Of a stretch of 8,611 bases of DNA, positions 1 through 6,123 are shown piece by piece. The first letter of the stretch is position 1. Every line of letters begins with the position of its first letter. The position numbers and the translations under genes were made by a program. The stretch spans positions 1 through 8,611 of the forward strand of contig DATMCM010000206.1 of the NCBI GenBank assembly GCA_035558335.1, read 5' to 3'. The notes under the pieces were generated by a model, which was given only the letters and a program-made list of their open reading frames with translations, searched no databases and was not told where the DNA came from. This stretch comes from Onstottus_B sp035558335 (lineage in GTDB: Bacteria > Acidobacteriota > Blastocatellia > UBA7656).

Positions 1-70
1 GGCACGAAGTCACGACGGTCCACCAAAGACAGGCTTTGTGGTCCTTCCCATCTTGGTGTCTTCGTGGCGA
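1..70. repeat. Degenerate intergenic inverted repeat (CACCAA/CACGAAG type)
   Basis: Two nested arms can be paired. The outer arm cacgaag (3-9) matches cttcgtg (60-66). The inner arm at 17-28 pairs with 34-44 with one mismatch and one bulged base, leaving a 5-base loop (29-33). A variant of the caccaaag element also recurs in inverted form near 52-59. The segment lies downstream of the minus-strand SDR gene, so it could act as a 3' structure, but no T-run follows. The rest of 1-125 shows no gene. The element is cut by the window edge, so its full extent is unknown. Confidence 0.45.
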
Positions 71-125
71 ACTCTTCTGAATACGCAATTGCACCACTAC
101 CAAGTTATCCTGAACAGTAGATCCT

Positions 126-1187
126 TCATCGGACCATCGTAGATGACTTTATTAACCCAAATCGCACCAGGCTCTCGGCGGATGCCATAATAGCCTCTTC
201 ATTGGTTCGTGGCGTCCAGCCTAATAGTATTTTTGCTTTCTCATTACTTGCATTCTTGATTCGGCCCAATTGAGAAACTATGTTCTTTGCGGCTGGATTG
301 AATAGTGCAGCTATGCGCACGAGAAAATCGGGCAGCTTTTTGGTCGTAACCTTCCTGGCTTCATCCCCCATTTTTTGTTTTAGCATTAGCGCTATGTCGT
401 GCAGTGATAAAACACCACCCGCCAACGCCAAAAACCGTTGCCCTTTTGCCTCCGAACTGGTCATAGCACGAAGATGTAAATCGGCAACATCTCGTACATC
501 CACTATTCCAAAGTTGATATTAGGGATAGCTTTCATTGACCCGTCCAACAGTTGCTTTAAGATCTCGAGGCCGCCCGACAAGTTAGGACTAAGCGAAGGA
601 CCGAAAATAGCGACAGGGTTTACAACAGAAAGTTCTAACGCTCCACCTTCTGTCCTCATGAAATCCCAGGCTGCTTTCTCCGCCAGGGTCTTCGATTTCA
701 AATAAGCGGAGAGGCTCTTGTCGTTGGGGTCTGTCCAGCTCTCTTCTGTAATTAGCGTGTTAGGATCCGTGTGACTATAGCCTACTGCCGCAAATGAAGA
801 CGTAATCACCACTCGCTTAACCCCTGCGTCTCTTGAAGCCCTTAATACGCGAAGTGTTCCTTCTACCGCAGGAACTATCATTTCGTTTTCATCTTTTGGC
901 GCGGTCAACGATATCGGCGAGGCAACGTGTAATACATACTCACAGTTCTTGGCAGCCTCATCCCAGTTTGTGTCTTTTGACAGATTTGCTTCAATAAACG
1001 AGACATGTTGAACCGATCCCGCTCCGCCATTCTTCAGCATTTCAATGACTTCAGGTTTTTTGTTCAGAGAGCGAATTGTGGTTTTTACGTCATTGCCTTT
1101 GTCCAAGAGTTGTAAGATACAATGCGCGCCGACGAACCCTGACCCACCTGTTACAAGTACGGAGTTTCCTGTTTTTAAATTCGTCAT
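126..1187 (-). CDS. Extended SDR family oxidoreductase, dihydroflavonol-4-reductase-like
   Basis: This is a cytosolic NAD(P)H-dependent reductase or epimerase of the extended short-chain dehydrogenase superfamily, closest in style to dihydroflavonol 4-reductase and Gre2-type aldehyde/ketone reductases. Numbering from the ATG at 1187 (353 aa), the Rossmann motif TGGSGFVG is at 13-20, HVASP at 87-91, the catalytic Ser in VITSS at about 130-131, and YLKSK supplies Tyr162 and Lys166. NPVAIFGPSLSP follows near 190. All expected catalytic residues are present and the length is normal. An in-frame TTG at 1199 would add four residues. I prefer the ATG because the SDR fold starts shortly after it, although neither start has a good Shine-Dalgarno. 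Sampled lines are about 42-53% GC, well below the neighbours, which suggests recent acquisition. The substrate cannot be named; no neighbouring gene indicates a pathway. Confidence 0.9.
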   Translation of the reverse strand: MTNLKTGNSVLVTGGSGFVGAHCILQLLDKGNDVKTTIRSLNKKPEVIEMLKNGGAGSVQHVSFIEANLSKDTNWDEAAKNCEYVLHVASPISLTAPKDENEMIVPAVEGTLRVLRASRDAGVKRVVITSSFAAVGYSHTDPNTLITEESWTDPNDKSLSAYLKSKTLAEKAAWDFMRTEGGALELSVVNPVAIFGPSLSPNLSGGLEILKQLLDGSMKAIPNINFGIVDVRDVADLHLRAMTSSEAKGQRFLALAGGVLSLHDIALMLKQKMGDEARKVTTKKLPDFLVRIAALFNPAAKNIVSQLGRIKNASNEKAKILLGWTPRTNEEAIMASAESLVRFGLIKSSTMVR

Positions 1188-1384
1188 AGCCAGCGTCAAG
1201 AACCTGGTTTGGCTTGGCTTTCGGCTCAGCTGTTCGCCTCGAGGCTAGAAGACAGAACTTTTATGAGCGTGACCAATTCCGCTTTCGGCTGCGCGCCGGG
1301 TGTTGAGGAGAACTCAAGTTGTGAAAGCACTTTGCGGTTCTCCGAGGCCAGCCTTCCCTCAGCCAAACCGGGCGTGTCTACTGT
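1188..1384. other. Intergenic region without a gene; small hairpin and 10-bp direct repeat
   Basis: No coding region is supported here. A 7-bp stem (ggagaac at 1307-1313 with gttctcc at 1337-1343) lies downstream of the minus-strand ATPase gene. It could be its 3' hairpin, but no T-run follows it on that strand. The 10-mer gctttcggct occurs twice in direct orientation (1217-1226 and 1281-1290), upstream of the SDR gene. The palindrome gcctcgaggc lies between the two copies. I could not find a convincing promoter for the SDR gene. Confidence 0.35.
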
Positions 1385-2122
1385 TTAGCTTGAAAACCGG
1401 CTGCCTCGGCGGGTCTTGAGCGTCTCGCGATAGTCGTCGCCTTCCATCAGAACGAGCCTGCACATTTCGTGCAATCGCGAGCGCAACCGGACGCCTACTC
1501 GCTCGGTCAGGCTTTCGTCGTAGGCGGAGCCGATAGGAATGTCCAAATAGTTCGAGGTGAATAGGGTGATTTTTCTGTCGTTATACCGCTTGTTGATGAT
1601 GTGAGTGATCGTCTCCTGGACCCACTCGGTTGGCTTGCTCGATCCGAGCTCGTCAAGCACCAGCACCTCGGCATCAAAGATCGGCGTCAGAATTTTTAGT
1701 TCGGAGGTGTGAGTATTCGGGTTGTAGCTGTCCTGGATCTCTTTCAACAAATCGCGGAAATCGTAAAAAATTCCGGGTATTCCTTTTTTGATCAGCTCTT
1801 TTAGCGCCGCGACCGCCAGATGCGTCTTCCCTACCCCACAACGCCCGAGGTACAGCAGCCCGACGTCCACCACCGGATACTCTTCGACGAACTTTCGCGT
1901 GTTCATCATCGCACGGTGGAGCGAGGGCATCAGAGGTTCAAAGTTATCGAGCGCGCAATGGGCAAATCGCCTGGGTATTCGCGCGTTCGCCTCCAGCAAA
2001 TCGGTCCGCCCGATGCGCTTGCAATCGCACGGGCGCACGCCTTTGCCCTCGACGAACTCCCAGCCCGTGTCTCCACATGCCGGACACGGAGCAAGCTTGA
2101 GGTTGGGGGACTCTGCTGACAT
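1385..2122 (-). CDS. DnaC/DnaI/IstB-like AAA+ ATPase with N-terminal cysteine cluster (putative helicase loader)
   Basis: This 245-aa ATPase resembles the helicase loaders DnaI and DnaC and the IstB transposition helper. These AAA+ proteins deliver the replicative helicase, or in IstB's case organise the transposase target. An N-terminal putative zinc site consists of CPAC (Cys13, Cys16) and CDC (Cys32, Cys34). Walker A is GRCGVGKT (93-100) and Walker B is VLVLDELG (143-150). Sensor 1 is LFTSN (187-191), and RSRL at about 214-217 is the arginine-finger region. The protein looks intact. No IstA-type transposase accompanies it, and the Cys-rich N-terminus resembles DnaI-type loaders, so I favour a cellular loader-like protein over an IS component; a phage origin is also possible. 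The ATG at 2122 has no clear Shine-Dalgarno. The gene lies 196 bp downstream of ruvA on the same strand and probably has its own promoter (2191-2220). Confidence 0.85.
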   Translation of the reverse strand: MSAESPNLKLAPCPACGDTGWEFVEGKGVRPCDCKRIGRTDLLEANARIPRRFAHCALDNFEPLMPSLHRAMMNTRKFVEEYPVVDVGLLYLGRCGVGKTHLAVAALKELIKKGIPGIFYDFRDLLKEIQDSYNPNTHTSELKILTPIFDAEVLVLDELGSSKPTEWVQETITHIINKRYNDRKITLFTSNYLDIPIGSAYDESLTERVGVRLRSRLHEMCRLVLMEGDDYRETLKTRRGSRFSS

Positions 2123-2190
2123 TAGTTAAGTACCGGGCTTAGATCGAACGACTTCTGAAGTGTGGAGCCTGTTGATCTCGAACGCGCGCG

Positions 2191-2220
2191 ATTATATGTG
2201 AAGCACTCAAAAAAAAGCAA
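2191..2220 (-). promoter_or_regulatory. Candidate sigma70-type promoter for the DnaC-like gene
   Basis: On the minus strand there is a perfect TATAAT (complement of 2191-2196). It is preceded, across an 18-base spacer containing an eight-base T-run, by TTGCTT (complement of 2215-2220). The expected transcript would start near 2184 and have a leader of about 60 bases before the ATG at 2122. The -10 is strong and the -35 is weak. Confidence 0.5.
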
Positions 2221-2240
2221 TCAGAAACGCGCTCGGCGCG
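2211..2240 (-). terminator. Weak candidate terminator after ruvA
   Basis: Reading the minus strand after the ruvA stop, a short GC hairpin (five-base arms cgcgc and gcgcg, loop of 3, at 2228-2240) is followed by TTT. An eight-base T-run comes about 12 bases further on, at 2209-2216. The stem is short and the long T-run is not immediately adjacent, so this is only a possibility. Confidence 0.25.
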
Positions 2241-2318
2241 ATGATATTTTTCGTCGAAAACTTCACCGGTCTCGTTTCGGTCGTACAAGCTGGTTAACGG
2301 AGCGAGCATCTGCAAGAT

Positions 2319-2933
2319 TTACCGCGACAGACGTTTCAACGATCGCTTCAGAACCGCTTCGATCGTGCGGTCCCCTTCCTCTCGAATCGCGTCCGATACC
2401 GCGCGTTCGGCCATTGGCTTTGGATACCCGAGCGCCATAAGCGCGGCGACTGTGTCATCTCGAACCACTGGCCCGCCCGCAGCTTGATCGCGCGAGAGCA
2501 CCGGCTCAGCGTCGCGCTCTGCCGCCAACAACGCAGCGAGCTTATCGCGCAGCTCGACGACAACTCGCTCGGCGGTCTTGCGCCCCACGCCAGGCATCGC
2601 GGTCAATCGCACAAGATCGTTGCTGGTGATGGCCTGAATCAGTTCCGTGGCAGGCATACCCGAGAGCATCGTGATGGCAAGTTTCGGTCCCACGCCGCTC
2701 ACGCTGGTGAGCTTCGAAAAGAGTTCTTTCTCGCGGCTGGTCCAGAAGCCAAATAGCTGGATCAAGTCCTCTCGGACGTGAGTGTGAATCCTGAGCGATA
2801 CCTGAGTACCCGGCTCGCCCAGTTCGTAGAAGGTCGAGACCGGAATCGTAGCTTCATACCCGACTCCGCCAACATCGATGATGACCGTATTCGGCTGTTT
2901 ATGAATGAGTGTTCCCGACAGTTTCGCGATCAA
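2319..2933 (-). CDS. ruvA: Holliday junction branch migration complex subunit RuvA
   Basis: RuvA binds four-way DNA junctions as a tetramer and positions the RuvB motors that drive branch migration in recombinational repair. The 204-aa length is typical. MIAKLSGTL opens the N-terminal OB-fold domain (about 1-62). Two helix-hairpin-helix motifs follow: LTSVSGVGPKLAITML (75-90) and LTAMPGVGRKTAERVVVEL (110-128). A variable linker then leads to domain III (about 158-204), which contacts RuvB. The start codon is TTG. It is supported by the family-typical first residues and by a GAGGGG Shine-Dalgarno (complement of 2941-2946) seven bases upstream. Neither ruvB nor ruvC is adjacent; the flanking genes are the DnaC-like ATPase downstream and a divergent hydrolase-fold gene, so this ruvA is outside the classical ruvCAB arrangement within this window. 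Confidence 0.96.
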   Translation of the reverse strand: MIAKLSGTLIHKQPNTVIIDVGGVGYEATIPVSTFYELGEPGTQVSLRIHTHVREDLIQLFGFWTSREKELFSKLTSVSGVGPKLAITMLSGMPATELIQAITSNDLVRLTAMPGVGRKTAERVVVELRDKLAALLAAERDAEPVLSRDQAAGGPVVRDDTVAALMALGYPKPMAERAVSDAIREEGDRTIEAVLKRSLKRLSR

Positions 2934-2960
2934 ATCAAAGCCCCTCGGTTTTCGAGTTTG

Positions 2961-2990
2961 AGTTTACGAAAGCGGTTCTGACAGTGTCAA
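2961..2990 (-). promoter_or_regulatory. Candidate sigma70-type promoter for ruvA
   Basis: The minus strand carries a perfect TTGACA (complement of 2985-2990), an 18-base spacer, and TAAACT (complement of 2961-2966; four of six consensus bases). Transcription would start near 2954, leaving a short leader of about 20 bases with the Shine-Dalgarno at 2941-2946. No SOS box was recognised in it by eye. Confidence 0.55.
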
Positions 2991-3005
2991 TGAGTGGGAA
3001 GCCCC

Positions 3006-3135
3006 TAGTCTGCAGTCAGTAGTCCGTAGTCCGTAGTCCGTAGTCAGTAGTCAGTAGTCCGTAGTCCGTAGCTCGCGCCCGACGGTTTGTCTGGATCCTG
3101 AACACACGGACTACTGACTACGGACTACGGACTAC
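3006..3135. repeat. Heptanucleotide array forming a long inverted repeat between divergent genes
   Basis: The left arm (3006-3071) is about nine tandem heptads, mostly tagtccg or tagtcag, with the first two degenerate. The right arm (3107-3135) is four heptads in the reverse orientation (cggacta or ctgacta). The reverse complement of the right arm (3107-3134) matches 3027-3054 at 27 of 28 positions. A spacer of about 35 bases without heptads (3072-3106) separates the arms. The array lies in the 327-bp gap between ruvA (minus) and the hydrolase-fold gene (plus). Nothing else in that gap looks coding; it otherwise holds the two candidate promoters. Confidence 0.9.
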
Positions 3136-3143
3136 AAGAACTA

Positions 3144-3171
3144 TTGCAATAACAGCCGCTTCTTGTATACT
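3144..3171 (+). promoter_or_regulatory. Candidate sigma70-type promoter for the hydrolase-fold gene
   Basis: TTGCAA (3144-3149) is followed after 16 bases by TATACT (3166-3171; five of six consensus bases). Transcription would start near 3178, giving a leader of about 80 bases before the ATG at 3261. The -35 begins eight bases after the right arm of the heptad inverted repeat ends. Confidence 0.45.
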
Positions 3172-3260
3172 CGGCCCTGTCGCAACTTCTCAGCTACCCT
3201 CCGACAAAAACCACGCGTTGCCCCTCCCTTTTTTCACCTCGCCCCGTTTGGTCTGAACAT

Positions 3261-4265
3261 ATGCTTATCTCAAAGAAGAAGCTAGCGGCGTTCAAGCGCG
3301 TCTTTTGGGTTTTCGTCCCGGCGGTGCTAGTCCTGGTCGTCGGCGTAGGCGCTTTGGATTTCTACGTGGTTCATCGCATGACCCACCCGCCTCGCACATC
3401 GCTCTACGGCTCGCCGCGAGACTTTCAGGTCATCCTAAAGAGACCGATGTGGTTTGATGATACCTGGAAGAACTCCGATGCAACCCAATCGTCCGGTTGG
3501 TTCTTGAGTCAGGGAAAACCCGGACCTGTCGTTATTCTTAGCCACGGTTACGGCTCGAACCGTTCCGAGCTGCTCACTCTCGGGTTCGAGCTCTGGAAGG
3601 CCGGCTATCATGTGCTGCTCTACGATATGCGCGGACACGGTGAGAGCTCGGTCAAATGGTCGGGTCTCGGCACCTATGAGAAAGACGACCTGCTTTCCGC
3701 AATCAAGTTTCTGAAGTCCAAGAAGGCTAACGACGGCCAGCCGCTAATCGACGGCAGGGTTGGGCTCTACGGGGTTGATATGGGCGGATACATCTCTCTG
3801 GTTGCATCGTCTCAAGACCCGTCAGTCAAAGCGGTCGCGGTCGATTCGGTTTATCCCGACATGAACCGCTTCATCAACAACCGGCTTAAGACTTTCATCG
3901 GCACCGACAGCTCGGCGGCCAACAGCCTTGTCGACTCTCACTGGACCAGCGATCTGACGGGCCTGGCATTGCAGCTTTACTTGATGCGCCGCGAAGACTC
4001 GGCTCCCGCTGTCGAATCTGTCGCCGCTGTTACGGGTTCCAAGCTCTTCATGAAGGCAAAGAACACCGGAGCGTTTGAAGCGCTCACTCTCGACCTCTAC
4101 ACTCAAGCAAAAGACCCGAAGAAGCTGGTCGAAGTCGAGTACTCACGCGTCACCCGACTCTACGGCAAAGCGTCTGCCGACTATGACGCGGAAGTTGTTG
4201 CTTTTTTCCTGGATGCGGTCCCGTTGTCGGCGAGTAAAGCCGGGCCGCTCGCTCGCGCGAACTAG
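3261..4265 (+). CDS. Membrane-anchored alpha/beta-hydrolase-fold protein with degenerate catalytic triad
   Basis: This 334-aa protein starts with a basic segment (KKK, KR) and one hydrophobic helix (about 13-37). That predicts an N-terminal anchor with the main domain outside the cytoplasmic membrane. The alpha/beta-hydrolase fold is clear: HGYGSN (95-100, oxyanion loop region), YDMRGHGES (121-129), and a nucleophile elbow GVDMGG (171-176). In the serine-hydrolase relatives this resembles, the elbow is GxSxGG, but here position 173 is Asp (codon GAT at 3777-3779). The strand LFMKAKNTG (262-270) lacks the usual acid, and no His exists after residue 227, so the catalytic His is also missing. 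The length is normal and the frame intact. It may be a non-enzymatic binding protein, or an Asp-nucleophile enzyme (dehalogenase/epoxide-hydrolase style), though those also need a His. The ATG has no clear Shine-Dalgarno; no better upstream start was seen. Confidence 0.85.
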   Translation: MLISKKKLAAFKRVFWVFVPAVLVLVVGVGALDFYVVHRMTHPPRTSLYGSPRDFQVILKRPMWFDDTWKNSDATQSSGWFLSQGKPGPVVILSHGYGSNRSELLTLGFELWKAGYHVLLYDMRGHGESSVKWSGLGTYEKDDLLSAIKFLKSKKANDGQPLIDGRVGLYGVDMGGYISLVASSQDPSVKAVAVDSVYPDMNRFINNRLKTFIGTDSSAANSLVDSHWTSDLTGLALQLYLMRREDSAPAVESVAAVTGSKLFMKAKNTGAFEALTLDLYTQAKDPKKLVEVEYSRVTRLYGKASADYDAEVVAFFLDAVPLSASKAGPLARAN

Positions 4266-4275
4266 CGCGCGAGCG
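4250..4275 (+). terminator. GC-rich hairpin enclosing the hydrolase stop codon
   Basis: A perfect 10-bp stem, cgctcgcgcg (4250-4259) with cgcgcgagcg (4266-4275), closes a six-base loop that contains the TAG stop (4263-4265). It lies between two convergent genes and is symmetrical, so it could work on either strand. No T-run follows, so intrinsic termination is uncertain; transcript-end stabilisation or chance are alternatives. Confidence 0.4.
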
Positions 4276-4333
4276 CAGGTCGTTCGGCGCGCGTTGTCGT
4301 TGCGTGTGGACTGACACAGACGAGCGTCCCGGG

Positions 4334-5968
4334 CTACTTCTTGAGCGAAACTCTGAACGCCAGCGTCTTTCCTTGTTGGCCGATCAGCTCGGACGACACC
4401 ATCCGGAAACCCTCCACTTCATCCCGCCAGTTCTCGTCCGTCATCACAACCAGCGTTTGATCGCGTTCAAGCGCGGTCACCAGCGTCTCTTCGTTTAGAG
4501 CATTCAACACGTCAAAATCGCCAACGTCGCAAGCGACACGGCCCTCGGCGTAGAAAACAGGCGCGTATTCGCTCTTGATAAAGAATCCAATGCGCTCGCC
4601 CGGTCGAAGCTGCGCGGCGGTCTTCAACGAAAACGACTTCAACGTATCGCGCTCGGAAACCACCGGCAGCAGCAATACTACCGCGCTCACCACGACGCTG
4701 ATCATAACCGCCGCTGTGCCGATAACCAGAGCGCGGGTGCGCTTCGCCGCGAGAAGAGCGATGGTCACGGCTGCCGTTCCTGCCGGCAAGCCTATCAACG
4801 CCGCGCGCCATCCGGTCGCGCCATTCAGCTGCCCAACTGAATAGAAAATGATCGCGACGGTCATCGCTAACAGAGCGAGCGCCGTCAGCCAGGCTGCCAG
4901 CTTCAATTTCCCCTCTCGTTCACCGCTCCCGAATCGGTGGACTTCTGCGCCGATGATGATCGCCAGCGCCGGAAACGTCGCCAAGAGATACCCTGGAAGC
5001 TTTGAGACCGAGAGCGAAAAGAAAAGCAGCGGCCACGCAACCCAGATCCAAGCCAGGGCGAGCATCGAATCCCGGGCGCTTATTCGCGGCCTCAGCGTTC
5101 GCAGCCTGGTGACAGCGGGCCCAAGAAAGAACGTCCAGGGCATCGCTCCCGCCAGCGCGATCATCGGGAAAAAGTATATAGGCTCGGGATGGTGATAGCG
5201 GTTCGTCAGATAACGTCTTATGTGCTGTTTGTAGAAGAACTCGTCCAGGAATTCCCAGCCGTGTCTTGCCGTTACCGGCCCATACCAGATTGAAACCACA
5301 GCGATAAAAATCGCGGAGCCAAAAACGTACTCCCGCCAACCGATCGACCCAAGTTTCCCAATTATCGCCAGATAGATGGCGAACACCGGAACGATGAGGG
5401 CAACACCAACCAGCCCTTTCGCCAAGACTGCAACACCAGTTGCCGCTGACAATACCGCCCAACAGACTGCTCGTTCGCGGCCATTCGCACTTGTCCACAA
5501 GTAGCCGGAAAGTAGCGCGATCGCGACCGCCGCGGTCAACACCATATCAGGCGTGGCAGCTCGTGCATAGCCAATGAAGATCGCGCTTGTAGCCAGCACA
5601 AGCGCCGAAGGCGCGGCGACATCTGCCAGGCCTGCCCTGCGCAACGCAAAAAAGAGCGTCAACACAATCGCGCTCGCCGCGAGCGCCGAAGGAAACCGGG
5701 CAGCAAACTCGCTCACTCCAAACAAGCGATAAGACGCGGCCGCCAACCAGTAGAGCAACGCCGGCTTTTCAAACCACAGACATCCGCAAAGTCGCGGCGA
5801 GATATAGTCACCGCTGGTAAACATCTCGCGGGCAACTTCCGCATAACGGGGCTCATCGGGACCCAACAAACCGACCCGGCCCAGGCCGAAAAAGAAGCTG
5901 ACGGCACACAGCCCGACGAGAGCCAGGAGAATCGTGGGCCTGTGCTTGGCAGCGGGTGGTTGTTCCAC
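4334..5968 (-). CDS. ArnT/PMT-like membrane glycosyltransferase (GT83/GT39 type)
   Basis: This 544-aa polytopic inner-membrane protein belongs to the ArnT-like/PMT group, which transfers a sugar from a polyprenyl-phosphate donor to lipid A, protein or another envelope acceptor on the periplasmic side. The first helix (about 12-31) leads to the signature GPDEPRYAEVAREM, with the acidic pair Asp38-Glu39. FEKPALLYW (66-74) is the second family motif. About ten further hydrophobic segments follow, with AKGLVG (183-188), the HHPEPIYFFP loop (259-268), MPWTFF (276-281) and SKLPGYLLATFPALA (322-336), all characteristic of ArnT relatives. A soluble domain of about 100 residues ends the protein. The start is GTG at 5968; there is no ATG nearby. 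The donor and acceptor cannot be told from sequence, so I give no gene symbol. It converges with the hydrolase-fold gene and diverges from the GnnA-like gene. Confidence 0.88.
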   Translation of the reverse strand: MEQPPAAKHRPTILLALVGLCAVSFFFGLGRVGLLGPDEPRYAEVAREMFTSGDYISPRLCGCLWFEKPALLYWLAAASYRLFGVSEFAARFPSALAASAIVLTLFFALRRAGLADVAAPSALVLATSAIFIGYARAATPDMVLTAAVAIALLSGYLWTSANGRERAVCWAVLSAATGVAVLAKGLVGVALIVPVFAIYLAIIGKLGSIGWREYVFGSAIFIAVVSIWYGPVTARHGWEFLDEFFYKQHIRRYLTNRYHHPEPIYFFPMIALAGAMPWTFFLGPAVTRLRTLRPRISARDSMLALAWIWVAWPLLFFSLSVSKLPGYLLATFPALAIIIGAEVHRFGSGEREGKLKLAAWLTALALLAMTVAIIFYSVGQLNGATGWRAALIGLPAGTAAVTIALLAAKRTRALVIGTAAVMISVVVSAVVLLLPVVSERDTLKSFSLKTAAQLRPGERIGFFIKSEYAPVFYAEGRVACDVGDFDVLNALNEETLVTALERDQTLVVMTDENWRDEVEGFRMVSSELIGQQGKTLAFRVSLKK

Positions 5969-6045
5969 TATGCTTTCTGCTTTGTTGAAGATTGAGAGTT
6001 GATCGACGCCCTGCGTTCGCTTCGAGGGTGGTGCGAATGGGTCAT

Positions 6046-6075
6046 TTGACAGACCAGTGTAAGTAGCCGTAAAGA
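6046..6075 (+). promoter_or_regulatory. Candidate promoter for the GnnA-like gene
   Basis: A perfect TTGACA (6046-6051) is followed after 18 bases by TAAAGA (6070-6075), which is a poor -10. The implied leader is about 40 bases. It overlaps the opposite-strand candidate promoter at 6056-6084. Confidence 0.3.
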
Positions 6076-6084
6076 AGGGGTCAA
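6056..6084 (-). promoter_or_regulatory. Candidate promoter for the ArnT-like gene
   Basis: On the minus strand TTGACC (complement of 6079-6084; five of six bases) is followed after 17 bases by TACACT (complement of 6056-6061; four of six bases). The transcript would start near 6049 and carry a leader of about 80 bases. It faces and overlaps the plus-strand candidate. Confidence 0.35.
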
Positions 6085-6123
6085 GGCGCGAGCAGCGGTG
6101 GATGAAGTCGAGGAGCAGTCGGA

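Noticed and set aside
280..705. Plus-strand open frame of 141 codons
   Set aside because: It is antisense to the SDR gene, which has an intact Rossmann motif and YxxxK; there is no independent support.
1307..1343. Intrinsic terminator for the DnaC-like gene
   Set aside because: The 7-bp stem has a 23-base loop and no T-run on the minus strand, so it is mentioned only as a hairpin in the intergenic entry.
1385..2122. IstB of an IS21-type insertion sequence
   Set aside because: No istA-like transposase, terminal inverted repeats or target duplication were seen, and the N-terminal Cys cluster resembles DnaI-type loaders more than IstB.
3006..3071. CRISPR-like array
   Set aside because: The units are 7 bases long and strictly tandem with no unique spacers, and there are no cas genes. 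It is a microsatellite-type array.
4920..5498. Minus-strand open frame of 192 codons inside the glycosyltransferase
   Set aside because: It is an alternative frame of the same strand as the ArnT-like gene; the hydrophobic family motifs are in the longer frame.
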